Shown here one piece after another: positions 13,184 through 20,700 of a DNA stretch of 64,000 bases (positions within the stretch are counted from its first letter, which is position 1; each line of letters starts with the position of its first letter). Under the pieces are notes generated by a model, which ran no database searches, was not told where the DNA came from, and was given only the letters and a program-made list of their open reading frames with translations. Both the position numbers and the translations under genes were made by a program. Source of the DNA: Aplysia californica (Eukaryota > Mollusca > Gastropoda > Aplysiida > Aplysiidae); the NCBI RefSeq assembly GCF_000002075.1, contig NW_004797487.1:688723-752722 (forward strand), read 5' to 3'.

Positions 13184-16100
13184 CACTACCACTACCACTA
13201 CCACTACCACGACTGCTACTGCTGTCCTACATGTACATGTAATTTGCTACTATGTTCTGCTCTCCCAGTGAGCGGCTGGAGCGGCTGATTGACCGTGCTG
13301 GGGCCTACAAGAACTGGTGGGCAGTGCGCATGTGCTCCGCTCTGATGGGCAAGCTGGTGGACTCGCTGGCACCCTCCATCACCACCATGTTGGTCCGAGG
13401 AAAGCAGGTGAGACCTGGAGGATAGGGGGGGGGGTGAGCTGGGAGAGAGGAGAAGTGAGTGGGGGGTGAGGAGGAGGGGATGAGGGGGGAAGAGGAGGGA
13501 AGGGGGAGGGGATCGAAGGAGGAGGAAGGACAAATGCAACTCCTGCATACTATCGAGAGATGTGGCCACCCCCCCCCCCCCCCCCCCTCTTTCATAAGAT
13601 GACATGTCTCCCTTGAGTTCGTCTGTTTGTTTGGATACCTGTGAGGCATCTGGACAATAAAGATGTATCTTGTTTGATCTTATCTTATCTTATCTTATAC
13701 TGTGCCGGAACAACACAGGAGGAACTGTTGCTTTTTCTTCCCTCATCCTTACTATCGTCATTTTCCATTACTTCTTTTGTATGTTTGTCACTCTCTTGTG
13801 AACTGCTATTTCTAGGGTGCCTTGATAGTCGAAGCAGACTTTGTGCTGTTGAGTGGGGAGCAGAGTAAGCCTGATTCCTCGTTTACACTTCTCTGGTGAC
13901 ATCCAGACCGTGGTGCTCATATGACCTTATGCAGTTGTGAGCACCGTAAAACCTTACTAAAACTAAAAAACAAAAAAACCCTTTATTTTTGGTCGTGGAG
14001 TGATTGTTGTCAGTTCCTGCATTATATTAACCACCCCCCCCCCACCCATCTGTATGTTTGTGTAGATCACGGTGGGTGTGTTTGGGCACGAGGAGGAAGT
14101 CCTGGACAAACCCATCAGCCCCAACGAGCTCAAGAACATCCTGTACTCCAAGTGCCTCCCCTATGATGTCTGCCAGGCCGTCCTACAGCAGGAGCTCATT
14201 CTCTCCATCGGGAAACTCATCGCCACATCACCTGAGCTGTTTGACGGAATTCTCAAGATTAGGATCGGGTACGTAAGCTCCCTCCATATTGGTTTCATCC
14301 TGATTGTCTCACTACATGTTGGCTTTGTGCTGAGGTATTAAAATACTGAACATTCAACACCAACCTCCCTCCCCCTCCCCCTCCCCACACACACACACAC
14401 ACTCACACACACTCTGATATCAGATTTATTTACCTGCTCTTACCTTTAAACTATTTTGCCATTTTACCTGCAATACATTGATAAACAATGCATGAAATGG
14501 TTTGGGCATCTGTCAAAACTACCACCAGACTGTATAGCAGTGAAAGCGTACAGCCAGAGATCTGTTGGATACAGAGGAAGAGGCTGGCCCAGGAAAAGAT
14601 AGATAGAGGGGGTCAGAGAAACATTAGAGCAAAACAATATAATATACCCGTACAACAGACGATACAATAAACAAGAGAAAGAAGTAGTTTACCTCCTCCC
14701 TCGACACTGTAAGGTAACAGGGGATGGAAAAAGTAAAGTTACAATATTTTCAAACTTAAATCTCCTCCAGTCACACTGCATGTTTGCAAGTATGAATACA
14801 CCACATTCATTCTCCCCCCCCCCCCCCCCCCCCCCCCCCATTGTAACATTGTGTGACGCTGTATGGCGTTGTATGATGCCATGGCATTATGTGACGTTGT
14901 GTGACATTGTGTGACATTGTATAACGCTGTATGACGTATGATGCTGTGACATTGTGCGACATTGTATGGTGTTGTGACATTGTGTGACATTGTATGATGC
15001 TGTGACATTGTGTGACGCTGTTATTCTTTGTGACGTTGTGTGACGCTGTTATTCTTTGTGACGTTGTGTGACGCTGTTATTCTTTGTGACGTTGTGTGAC
15101 GCTGTTATTCTTTGTGACGTTGTGTGACGCTGTTATTCTTTGTGACGTTGATGTTGTATGATTCTGTGACATTGTTTGATGTTGTATGACGCCGTATGTT
15201 CCTGCAGGTGGTTTGTGCGGGCCATGCAGGTGGAGCTGGAGATGGAGCAACAGGACGAGGAGAACCGCCGCGAGCTCAGCGCCCTCTCCCCGCACCAGGT
15301 CAAGCGCATGGTCTGGTCCGTGCTCACCAAGAACTACCTGGAGGCTGACCTCAGGTCAGTTGGACGCAGAGGCCATTACCATTAGCTTTGTGCGGTCTAG
15401 TTTTGTCCATGAAAAAATGAAAAAAAAGTTTACCCCCCCCCCCCCCCCTCCCTCTTTCATAAGATGACATGTCTCCCTTGAGTTCGTCTGTTTGTTTGGA
15501 TACCTGTGAGGCATCTGGACAATAAAGATGTATCTTGTTTGATCTTATCTTATCTTATCTTATACTGTGCCGGAACAACACAGGAGGAACTGTTGCTTTT
15601 TCTTCCCTCATCCTTACTATCGTCATTTTCCATTACTTCTTTTGTATGTTTGTCACTCTCTTGTGAACTGCTATTTCTAGGGTGCCTTGATAGTCGAAGC
15701 AGACTTTGTGCTGTTGAGTGGGGAGCAGAGTAAGCCTGATTCCTCGTTTACACTTCTCTGGTGACATCCAGACCGTGGTGCTCATATGACCTTATGCAGT
15801 TGTGAGCACCGTAAAACCTTACTAAAACTAAAAAACAAAAAAACCCTTTATTTTTGGTCGTGGAGTGATTGTTGTCAGTTCCTGCATTATATTAACCCCC
15901 CCCCCCCCACCCATCTGTATGTTTGTGTAGATCACGGTGGGTGTGTTTGGGCACGAGGAGGAAGTCCTGGACAAACCCATCAGCCCCAACGAGCTCAAGA
16001 ACATCCTGTACTCCAAGTGCCTCCCCTATGATGTCTGCCAGGCCGTCCTACAGCAGGAGCTCATTCTCTCCATCGGGAAACTCATCGCCACATCACCTGA

Positions 16101-19100
16101 GCTGTTTGACGGAATTCTCAAGATTAGGATCGGGTACGTAAGCTCCCTCCATATTGGTTTCATCCTGATTGTCTCACTACATGTTGGCTTTGTGCTGAGG
16201 TATTAAAATACTGAACATTCAACACCAACCTCCCTCCCCCTCCCCCTCCCCACACACACACACACACTCACACACACTCTGATATCAGATTTATTTACCT
16301 GCTCTTACCTTTAAACTATTTTGCCATTTTACCTGCAATACATTGATAAACAATGCATGAAATGGTTTGGGCATCTGTCAAAACTACCACCAGACTGTAT
16401 AGCAGTGAAAGCGTACAGCCAGAGATCTGTTGGATACAGAGGAAGAGGCTGGCCCAGGAAAAGATAGATAGAGGGGGTCAGAGAAACATTAGAGCAAAAC
16501 AATATAATATACCCGTACAACAGACGATACAATAAACAAGAGAAAGAAGTAGTTTACCTCCTCCCTCGACACTGTAAGGTAACAGGGGATGGAAAAAGTA
16601 AAGTTACAATATTTTCAAACTTAAATCTCCTCCAGTCACACTGCATGTTTGCAAGTATGAATACACCACATTCATTCTCCCCCCCCCCCCCCCCCCCCCC
16701 CCCCATTGTAACATTGTGTGACGCTGTATGGCGTTGTATGATGCCATGGCATTATGTGACGTTGTGTGACATTGTGTGACATTGTATAACGCTGTATGAC
16801 GTATGATGCTGTGACATTGTGCGACATTGTATGGTGTTGTGACATTGTGTGACATTGTATGATGCTGTGACATTGTGTGACGCTGTTATTCTTTGTGACG
16901 TTGTGTGACGCTGTTATTCTTTGTGACGTTGTGTGACGCTGTTATTCTTTGTGACGTTGTGTGACGCTGTTATTCTTTGTGACGTTGTGTGACGCTGTTA
17001 TTCTTTGTGACGTTGATGTTGTATGATTCTGTGACATTGTTTGATGTTGTATGACGCCGTATGTTCCTGCAGGTGGTTTGTGCGGGCCATGCAGGTGGAG
17101 CTGGAGATGGAGCAACAGGACGAGGAGAACCGCCGCGAGCTCAGCGCCCTCTCCCCGCACCAGGTCAAGCGCATGGTCTGGTCCGTGCTCACCAAGAACT
17201 ACCTGGAGGCTGACCTCAGGTCAGTTGGACGCAGAGGCCATTACCATTAGCTTTGTGCGGTCTAGTTTTGTCCATGAAAAAATGAAAAAAAAGTTTACCC
17301 CCCCCCCCCCCCCGCAATTTGAATTTCTTGACCCCCCTAGTCGCATACCACTAATTTTATGCGTCTTGTCATGTCAGTAAGAATAAAGTTTTGCCCTGCC
17401 CCCATCCCCCCTCCCAAATTCCCCCAGTTTGAACTCTTAGAGACCAAGATATTTAACACTTATTTTGTGTGATCTAGTCATGTCAATGAAAATAAAGTTA
17501 AAGCTCCATGTTTTGAAGGTTCCACCCCTCCCCCCCCCCCCTTCACTGTTTTGCAGAACACCATTCCAGAAGAGGCAGCTGGACGGAGCGCTGAACCGAG
17601 TGCCCAAAGATTTCTACGACAAAGTCTGGGAGATACTGGAGAAGACACCAGGGGGAATCAAAGTGTTGGGATACTTGTTGCCACAGGTATGGGAGATAAC
17701 TTATGGGTAGGGGAGATAATTTGTTGTTGTGGGTGGTTGAGATAACTTGTAGGTAGGTTGGGGAGATGACTTGTTGTTGTAGGTAGAGGAGATAACATAT
17801 TAGATAACAAACTGTTAAGATCTTTTGCCATCTAAAAGCAGGCACCCATTCCTACCCGTGCAAAATGAGGAAAATTTATGAAAGTTCCTTTCCCAAGGAC
17901 AGAATGTCAGCTATGACCTTTTGGTTGCGAGCCCAACAACCTAATCACTAGACCACCGACTCCACAAGATGTGACTGTTACTCTTCCATCTTGCTTGTGA
18001 GTGTGACTTCCCTTGTTGCGGGCCCCCCCACCAGGGTTAACTACTGACTGAAGTATCTTTAAGCCATTCCCAAAGGGGAGATATGAACTTGTTTTTATGC
18101 GCAGTAGAATTGTGAATGGGCTGATGCATCAATGTCATTCTTTCCTCATCCTTACTATCGTAATTTTTTTCCTCTTCTTCTTTTGTATAGTTTTGTCACT
18201 CTCTTGTGAACTGCTATTTCCAGGGTGCCTTGATAGTCGAAGCAGACTTTGTGTTAAGGCTAGAGAGGTGATCAGAGTAAGCCTGATTCCCCGCTTGGAC
18301 TTCTCTGTTGACCTCCACCCCTTGGTGTTTATATGACCTTGCCTGATGCAGTTGCGAGCGCCTTAAAACCTTACTAAAACTAAAACTTTTTTGTGGTACT
18401 ATCCCCAGCAACCGACCCAGTCGGACATGACAATGTACGAGCTCAACTTCTCGCTGCTGGTGGAGCAGATGCTCAGCAAGATCGCCGACCCGTCGTACCG
18501 TCAGCTCATGGTGGAAGTGAGTACCGGCAGCCTTTGTGACCTTTAGCTTCTTTAAAAAAATTTCTTTTGACTAGGTTTAAAAAAAAAAAAAGTTTAAATA
18601 AAAGAAAAAAAAAATAGAATACAGTAGAACATGACTGCAGCTGCACCCACTACAACGGGGCCATCCCTTCAGCGGGACCTACCGGAATCCCCTTTGTTTT
18701 TGCCTATGTAAACTCAATTATCTGTACTAAAGTTTAGTGAGGTGGGGCAAGCAGCAGAGAGAGAGATGGTGCGGAGAGCCACTTCAAAAGAGATGTGCCA
18801 TAGTCCCAGGCCTAGGCTAAGCCAAAAAGACGGTAAAAGAAGAGAAGAGCGTGTAGTGTGTGATTTTTCGGTAATTCCCCTATTGCATCCCTATAGCGGG
18901 AACTTGCCTACAGCGGGATTTTTCTTCTAGAACTTAAAGTCCCGCTCTAGCCATGTTCTACTGTAATGATAATGTAGATCATGTTCATGTCTCATCTACA
19001 AAATCTGGATCGTGAAGGAGGCAGTTTTGACTCCAACCCTGGTTGAGAGGGACACAAAGTCCCTGCAGAAATAGCGAGACACTCGATAAAAATTCTACAC

Positions 19101-19621
19101 GCACGAGAATCGAACTCGGGTGCCTGTTGTGCAACGATAAAGTGGTCCCTGCTTAAAGTGACAAAATTTGTTTATTTGGTAAACTGTTAATGAACGTCTT
19201 TGAAAATGTTGTTTAAACACGCAAGTTTTGATGTTTTCCTCAGGCTTTTATGGTTGTGTCCACAATACTGGAGAGAAACCCGGAGCTCATGTTCCACCAG
19301 TCGGCGAACATGGATAAGGTACTTTCTTGGAAATAGCTGTTTATTGTCGTTGGTTATCGGAAGTCACTTTGTGTTCTCGGGAATCGCTGTTTTAAGTGGG
19401 TTTTTTTCTTGTTTTCTCGGAAATCGAGGGGGGGGGGTCTTTTCATCATAGAAAAAATTGGTCGGGTTACTGTCCAATGATGAAATAATAGTTTTGTTCT
19501 TGTTGAAAGTTCTTTCCGTACAGAAAATTGTTACTCCTAAGACTGTATTCTATCAGTAGTGTTAGACGGTTCACTCTCTAGGATTTACTCCACAGCATAC
19601 TGTGCATAGCACGCAATGTAC

Positions 19622-19652
<31 letters not shown>

Positions 19653-20433
19653 TTTCACCTATATTGGTGTGATGACATTTTGTGCTGGTTCCCTAAAAAA
19701 AAAATCTTTCAGTGCAGTCTTTGTTCTTATCCTTTGTAGACAAGAGGAAGTTGCATCACTCTTTAAGAATAGCATCCTATAGGCTGTAAAATATGTGTCT
19801 TCTCTACCTCTATTCTGGGGTTTTCTGCTGATCTCATATGGACCTATATTGTAGTGTATAATTTTTGGGGTTGGTCTTAAGTGCCAACATTTTAGAACTT
19901 TCTGTCATCTAATGTCTTCCAAAGATGTAATATTTGAACAGAATTTATAATATTTTATCAACTTCAAAGCGAATTTGATGTGGCTTTTCTAACAATTAAA
20001 AGAGGTTTGTATATTTATTTGTTCCAATTTGTGAGTTTTAAACAAGATTTGAATTTGATGTGAGTGTTTGGCGTGCACTGTGTTGTGCTTTGTTCCTTCT
20101 TTCCCATCAAACATCTGTCGCCCTTATTACACTTTAGTAACACCTCTAATCTTTGGCACCTCTATGATCTTTTTGTGTTGCAAGTGCCATAAAACTCTTA
20201 CTAAAACTGAATTTGTTTTATTTCTGCAGATTATTCAAGAAGCGTACGAAGATTTCCAGCAAGATCTCAACCGCATGGAAGGGCGGGAGAAACAGGACGA
20301 CATGCATCGGTTTTTCAACACTCCCCCGAATGTGCGCTACGGCACCACGGCCTACATCGCTAAAGCTGTGATAAAAAACCTGCTGGACGGGGACTTGAGG
20401 GTTGTGTCGGAGGATCTGTGCACCATTGCTTGA
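829..20433 (+). CDS. PHKB: Phosphorylase b kinase regulatory subunit beta, 3' part of gene (14 exons, partial)
   Basis: Beta regulatory subunit of the (alpha-beta-gamma-delta)4 phosphorylase kinase complex, which phosphorylates glycogen phosphorylase in the cytosol. Exons: 829-984, 2328-2425, 6401-6631, 7420-7524, 8063-8236, 11994-12161, 12662-12798, 13269-13407, 14066-14268, 15208-15354 (last two repeated at 15931-16133 and 17073-17219), 17557-17686, 18409-18516, 19244-19318, 20230-20433. Without the repeated pair, phases join cleanly and give about 690 residues; the family is usually about 1,090 long, so the N-terminal third lies upstream of the window. Landmarks, all closer to beta than alpha subunits from memory of the human proteins: [92 protein letters not shown]. 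The segment covers the end of the glucoamylase-like domain and the C-terminal regulatory region. The protein ends DLCTIA, colinear with the human ending DPCLIS; both alpha and beta subunits are reported to be farnesylated. Confidence 0.95.
979..1560 (+). repeat. Tandem GCTCAGTGAGTG repeats and GT-rich microsatellites in PHKB intron
   Basis: Copies of CTCAGTGAGTG begin at the exon donor (985) and recur with donors at 1027, 1069, 1102, 1168, 1247 and 1274, separated by G and TG runs. The copy ending at 1247 also repeats the exon end TCAGCCGCTTGCTCA. From about 1330 to 1560 is a degenerate TTG/TTA microsatellite. Confidence 0.85.
2098..2285 (+). repeat. Type-B SINE-like copy upstream of PHKB exon
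   Basis: Sense copy running from GGTGGTTGGCTGGTGTTCTG to a tail GTAAAATTGATTTGAATTAA. The tail ends about 45 nt before the exon at 2328. Confidence 0.7.
2328..2425 (+). CDS. PHKB: PHKB exon
   Basis: Acceptor TTTTCCCAG. Encodes [20 protein letters not shown] through SKFQ, corresponding to the human stretch around LISPKDIDPVQRYVP. Ends in phase 0 at CAG|GTTGAT. The 98 bases plus one carried base make 33 codons. Confidence 0.9.
2522..2677 (+). repeat. 42-bp minisatellite, about 3.7 units
   Basis: Units begin GGACGTGTTGCCGATGTATT or close variants and end GGGGAACACATTT. The array begins about 95 bases after a PHKB donor. Because 42 is a multiple of three, several frames stay open, but no coding function is supported. 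Confidence 0.85.
2678..6100 (+). other. Long PHKB intron interior
   Basis: AT-rich intronic DNA with no recognisable exon on either strand. It contains one MITE (3478-3730) and a short sense type-B tail at about 3947-3990 followed by an A run. The remainder, especially 4000-6100, shows nothing I can name. Confidence 0.6.
3478..3730. mobile_element. MITE with imperfect terminal inverted repeats of about 31 bp
   Basis: Left end AATTGGTCGCTTTAAAGGAC; right end is the inverse, TTAAAAGCGACCAATT. About 26 of 31 positions pair. The 253-bp element has no coding capacity. The superfamily is not clear and no target duplication is obvious. Confidence 0.7.
6110..6357 (+). repeat. Type-B SINE-like copy upstream of PHKB exon
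   Basis: Sense copy with TATCAAACATCTATTGCCC, interrupted by an A/C-rich stretch at about 6230-6285, ending GTGCCGTAAAACCCTTGCTA. The tail lies about 45 nt before the exon at 6401. Confidence 0.75.
6401..6631 (+). CDS. PHKB: PHKB exon
   Basis: Acceptor GCCATCTCAG. 77 codons, phase 0 to 0. Contains [20 protein letters not shown] and [20 protein letters not shown], among the best conserved stretches of the beta subunit. Donor AAG|GTGTGG opens into a GT-rich microsatellite. Confidence 0.95.
6632..7419 (+). other. PHKB intron with TG-rich microsatellite
   Basis: TG/GTGGG repeats from about 6632 to 6830 begin at the donor itself. The rest is unremarkable AT-rich intron. Confidence 0.6.
7420..7524 (+). 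CDS. PHKB: PHKB exon
   Basis: Acceptor CTACGTTTTAG, donor AAG|GTACTG, 35 codons, phase 0 to 0. [20 protein letters not shown] then [15 protein letters not shown] matches the human segment [20 protein letters not shown]. Confidence 0.94.
7525..8062 (+). other. PHKB intron, nothing recognised
   Basis: No repeat family, TIR or coding signal was recognised between these two exons. Confidence 0.5.
8063..8236 (+). CDS. PHKB: PHKB exon
   Basis: Acceptor CGCCACGTAG, donor CAG|GTGAGT, 58 codons. Encodes [27 protein letters not shown] and a RLGRLQ end, matching the human KMHGRP...IREDNIRG region. A truncated LINE begins about 55 bases after the donor. Confidence 0.94.
8293..8954 (+). mobile_element. 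LINE reverse transcriptase fragment, 5' truncated, interrupted by assembly gap
   Basis: Encodes [20 protein letters not shown] then [13 protein letters not shown], the RT catalytic box FADD, followed by thumb-region sequence ([54 protein letters not shown]). This order is typical of non-LTR retrotransposons with an RNase H domain in molluscs. Two in-frame stops (TAG at about 8590 and 8808) show it is dead. It begins shortly after a PHKB donor in a CT-rich tract and runs into the N gap. Confidence 0.88.
8955..9517. other. Assembly gap (563 N)
   Basis: Run of N. It sits between a LINE RT fragment and a different LINE's 3' end, so it probably hides repeat sequence. No PHKB exon appears to be missing, because the exons on either side join in phase and in homology order. 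Confidence 0.99.
9518..9600 (+). mobile_element. CR1/L2-type LINE 3' terminus
   Basis: GTAAAGCGCATAGAACGTGC then TGCGCTATACAAATGC and an ATT-rich tail, the classic 3' end of CR1/L2-group LINEs. A similar end occurs at 40765-40830 after a recognisable L2-like ORF. Confidence 0.7.
9615..9837. mobile_element. MITE with perfect 18-bp terminal inverted repeats
   Basis: Left end GTGCTGACAAAATGAGTT and its exact inverse AACTCATTTTGTCAGCAC at the right end, 223 bp overall, non-coding. Confidence 0.8.
9930..9982 (+). repeat. (CT)n microsatellite
   Basis: About 26 uninterrupted TC dinucleotides. Confidence 0.95.
10054..10440 (-). mobile_element. LINE ORF2 C-terminal fragment (zinc-knuckle tail)
   Basis: The reverse strand encodes [20 protein letters not shown], then [20 protein letters not shown] followed by CP. 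The C-x2-C-x7-H-x4-C spacing is the terminal knuckle of RNase H-type non-LTR elements. The frame closes at 10054. Strongly 5' truncated and antisense to PHKB. Confidence 0.85.
11010..11105 (+). mobile_element. CR1/L2-type LINE 3' terminus
   Basis: GTAAAGCGCATAGAGCTTGC, then TTGCGCTATATACCAATGC and a TATTATT tail; same family signature as 9518-9600. Confidence 0.7.
11105..11993 (+). other. PHKB intron with CATCAT microsatellite and a short repeat shared with 24.5 kb
   Basis: A degenerate (CAT)n tract lies at about 11586-11655. About 11850-11940 (GTGGGTAGTGGGCG, CAGGTGATTGTCTTGGACAG, GTTAGATCAG) resembles 24490-24560, so it is an unclassified dispersed repeat. Confidence 0.55.
11994..12161 (+). 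CDS. PHKB: PHKB exon, shorter than vertebrate counterpart
   Basis: Acceptor TTTTCTCCAG. 56 codons: [20 protein letters not shown] through EEESFINET, matching human ISGAVVEQLDFLR. The donor ACG|GTTCGT is weaker than the others, but it is the only site that keeps phase 0 with the next exon. The Ser/Lys-rich linker that follows in vertebrates is missing. Confidence 0.87.
12480..12632 (+). repeat. Type-B SINE-like copy upstream of PHKB exon
   Basis: Sense copy with CTTATCTCTCCTCCTCC and a tail GTCGTAAAACTTTTATGAAA; the tail ends about 31 nt before the exon at 12662. Confidence 0.75.
12662..12798 (+). CDS. PHKB: PHKB exon
   Basis: Acceptor TTTCTGTGTAG. Encodes [20 protein letters not shown] and [20 protein letters not shown], equivalent to human LLGILLKREGPNFI. 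Ends in phase 2 (ATC-AG) at donor GTGGGG. Confidence 0.92.
12855..13225 (+). repeat. Type-B tail followed by (TAC/CAC)n trinucleotide tract
   Basis: A sense tail (TTACTAAAACTAAAACC, to about 12936) leads directly into roughly 280 bp of ACT/ACC triplets ending 45 bases before the exon at 13269. Open frames of poly-Thr or poly-Val across it are microsatellite artefacts. Confidence 0.9.
13269..13407 (+). CDS. PHKB: PHKB exon
   Basis: Acceptor GCTCTCCCAG; the first base completes AGT (Ser). [20 protein letters not shown] through [13 protein letters not shown] matches the human SIAPHITTFLVHGKQ end. Donor CAG|GTGAGA, phase 0. Confidence 0.94.
13408..13587 (+). repeat. GGGGA-rich tract and poly-C run
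   Basis: Purine-rich low-complexity intron ending in a run of about 19 C (about 13569-13587). This run is the left border of the tandem duplication. Confidence 0.8.
13688..13966 (+). repeat. Type-A SINE-like copy (in duplication copy 1)
   Basis: Sense copy with TGATAGTCGAAGCAGACTTT and CTCATATGACCTTATGCAGT, tail ACCTTACTAAAACTAAAA, ending about 100 nt before exon E. Its twin is at 15553-15831. Confidence 0.85.
14066..14268 (+). CDS. PHKB: PHKB exon E, copy 1 of tandem duplication
   Basis: Acceptor TTTGTGTAG. Encodes [20 protein letters not shown] through GILKIRIG, matching human VTLGAFGHEEEV and MLKIRIG. 203 nt, phase 0 in and 2 out; the split GG|G codon joins the G of the next exon. Donor GTACGT. 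Confidence 0.94.
15003..15150 (+). repeat. 28-bp minisatellite upstream of PHKB exon F
   Basis: About five units of GACGCTGTTATTCTTTGTGA plus CGTTGTGT, within a wider field (14845-15200) of TGTGACATTG variants and next to a poly-C run (about 14814-14839). A twin array lies at 16868-17015. Confidence 0.9.
15208..15354 (+). CDS. PHKB: PHKB exon F, copy 1 of tandem duplication
   Basis: Acceptor [29 protein letters not shown] through NYLEADLR, matching human WIIHAMEYELQ. 147 nt, phase 2 to 2. Its AG end joins the A of the exon at 17557 to make Arg; it cannot be joined in frame to the second exon E copy at 15931, which needs phase 0. Confidence 0.93.
15553..15831 (+). repeat. Type-A SINE-like copy (in duplication copy 2)
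   Basis: Duplicate of 13688-13966 at +1,865. Confidence 0.85.
15931..16133 (+). CDS. PHKB: PHKB exon E, copy 2 (duplicated)
   Basis: Same sequence as 14066-14268, offset exactly 1,865 bases, with intact acceptor and donor. In-frame use requires splicing from the exon at 13269-13407, so it is an alternative to copy 1 rather than an addition. Confidence 0.7.
17073..17219 (+). CDS. PHKB: PHKB exon F, copy 2 (duplicated)
   Basis: Same sequence as 15208-15354 with intact splice sites. It is the copy nearest to the next exon (17557) and joins it in phase. Confidence 0.75.
17220..17556 (+). other. PHKB intron with three degenerate units ending in AATAAAGTT
   Basis: Related stretches (GTCTAGTTTTGTCCATGAAA; GTCATGTCAGTAAGAATAAA; CTAGTCATGTCAATGAAAAT) each lead into an A/C-rich run. 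They look like tandem pieces of a retroelement tail. Confidence 0.5.
17557..17686 (+). CDS. PHKB: PHKB exon
   Basis: Acceptor [33 protein letters not shown] and [20 protein letters not shown] match human [20 protein letters not shown]. Donor CAG|GTATGG, phase 0. Confidence 0.95.
17825..17975 (-). mobile_element. tRNA-derived SINE, antisense to PHKB
   Basis: Read on the minus strand: GTCGGTGGTCTAGTGATTAG (A-box like), TTGGGCTCGCAACC, then CCTTGGGAAAGGAAC and CACGGGTAGGAATGGGTGCC, a body and tail familiar from metazoan tRNA SINEs. Confidence 0.75.
18035..18388 (+). repeat. Type-A SINE-like copy next to PHKB exon
   Basis: Sense copy starting CTACTGACTGAAGTATC, with GCCTTGATAGTCGAAGCAGA and the tail CCTTACTAAAACTAAAAC. 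The tail ends about 22 nt before the exon at 18409. Confidence 0.85.
18409..18516 (+). CDS. PHKB: PHKB exon
   Basis: Acceptor ACTATCCCCAG, donor GAA|GTGAGT, 36 codons. [20 protein letters not shown] is nearly identical to the human QPTLSDMTMYEMNFSLLVE. A repeat tail ending TTACTAAAACTAAAAC lies about 22 nt upstream of the exon. Confidence 0.96.
18622..18963. mobile_element. pogo/Tigger-like non-autonomous DNA transposon
   Basis: Ends CAGTAGAACATGACTGCAGC and the inverse of CAGTAGAACATGGCTAGAGC, flanked by TA on both sides. The 342-bp element has subterminal AGCGGGA motifs and no transposase frame. Confidence 0.8.
19075..19145 (-). mobile_element. tRNA-derived SINE head, antisense to PHKB
   Basis: The minus strand carries CACCCGAGTTCGATTCTCGT, a good RNA polymerase III B box, preceded by CCACTTTATCGTTGCACAAC. 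Too degenerate to be a tRNA gene. Confidence 0.6.
19244..19318 (+). CDS. PHKB: PHKB exon
   Basis: Acceptor GTTTTCCTCAG, donor AAG|GTACTT, 25 codons. [20 protein letters not shown] matches human LLMVVSIVLERNPELEFQ. Confidence 0.95.
20075..20210 (+). repeat. Type-B SINE-like copy next to PHKB terminal exon
   Basis: Sense copy with CATCAAACATCTGTCGCCC and tail TAAAACTCTTACTAAAACTG, ending about 21 nt before the exon at 20230. Confidence 0.8.
20230..20433 (+). CDS. PHKB: PHKB terminal exon with CaaX end
   Basis: Acceptor [63 protein letters not shown] and [10 protein letters not shown] then TGA. It aligns gap-free over the last 17 residues with the human LLLEGEVKPNNDDPCLIS end, so this is the true C-terminus. 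CTIA fits the CaaX rule. The final codons form the first unit of a 30-bp minisatellite. Confidence 0.96.
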   Translation: MIQEAYEDFQQDLNRMEGREKQDDMHRFFNTPPNVRYGTTAYIAKAVIKNLLDGDLRVVSEDLCTIA

Positions 20434-20700
20434 TTCTGTCTTGATCTGTGCACCATTGCTTGATTCTGTCTTGATCTGTGCACCATTGCTTGATTCTGTC
20501 TTGATGTGTGTACCGTCGTTTGAGTCTGTGGTGATGTGTGTACCGTCGTTTGAGTCTGTGGTGATGTGTGTACCCTCATTTGATTCTGTGATGACGGGTG
20601 CACCACTTTCACTTGATTCTGTGGTGATGGGTGCACCATCGCTTCAGTCTGTGGTGATGGGTGCACTGTCGTTTCAGTCTGTGGTGATGTGTGTGTGTGT
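20411..20700 (+). repeat. 30-bp minisatellite starting inside the PHKB stop region
   Basis: About 9.7 units. The first three keep GATCTGTGCACCATTGCTTG unchanged; later units diverge to GATGTGTGTACCGTCGTTTG. The first unit is the last codons and stop of PHKB. Confidence 0.92.

Larger units (their letters stand above)
13588..17305 (+). repeat. 1,865-bp tandem duplication, two copies, each with PHKB exons E and F
   Basis: 13588 to about 15437 recurs at 15453 to about 17302, with every landmark offset by 1,865 bases. The only difference I see is at about 14032, in the C-rich tract before exon E. Both copies start and end in poly-C runs. Each holds an AATAAAGATGTATCTT(ATCTT)n tail, a type-A element, exon E, a CA microsatellite, a long poly-C run, a TGTGTGAC minisatellite and exon F. 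Confidence 0.95.

Noticed and set aside
12939-13271. Long poly-Thr (+) and poly-Val (-) open frames
   Set aside because: Both are translations of the (ACT/ACC)n microsatellite in a PHKB intron.
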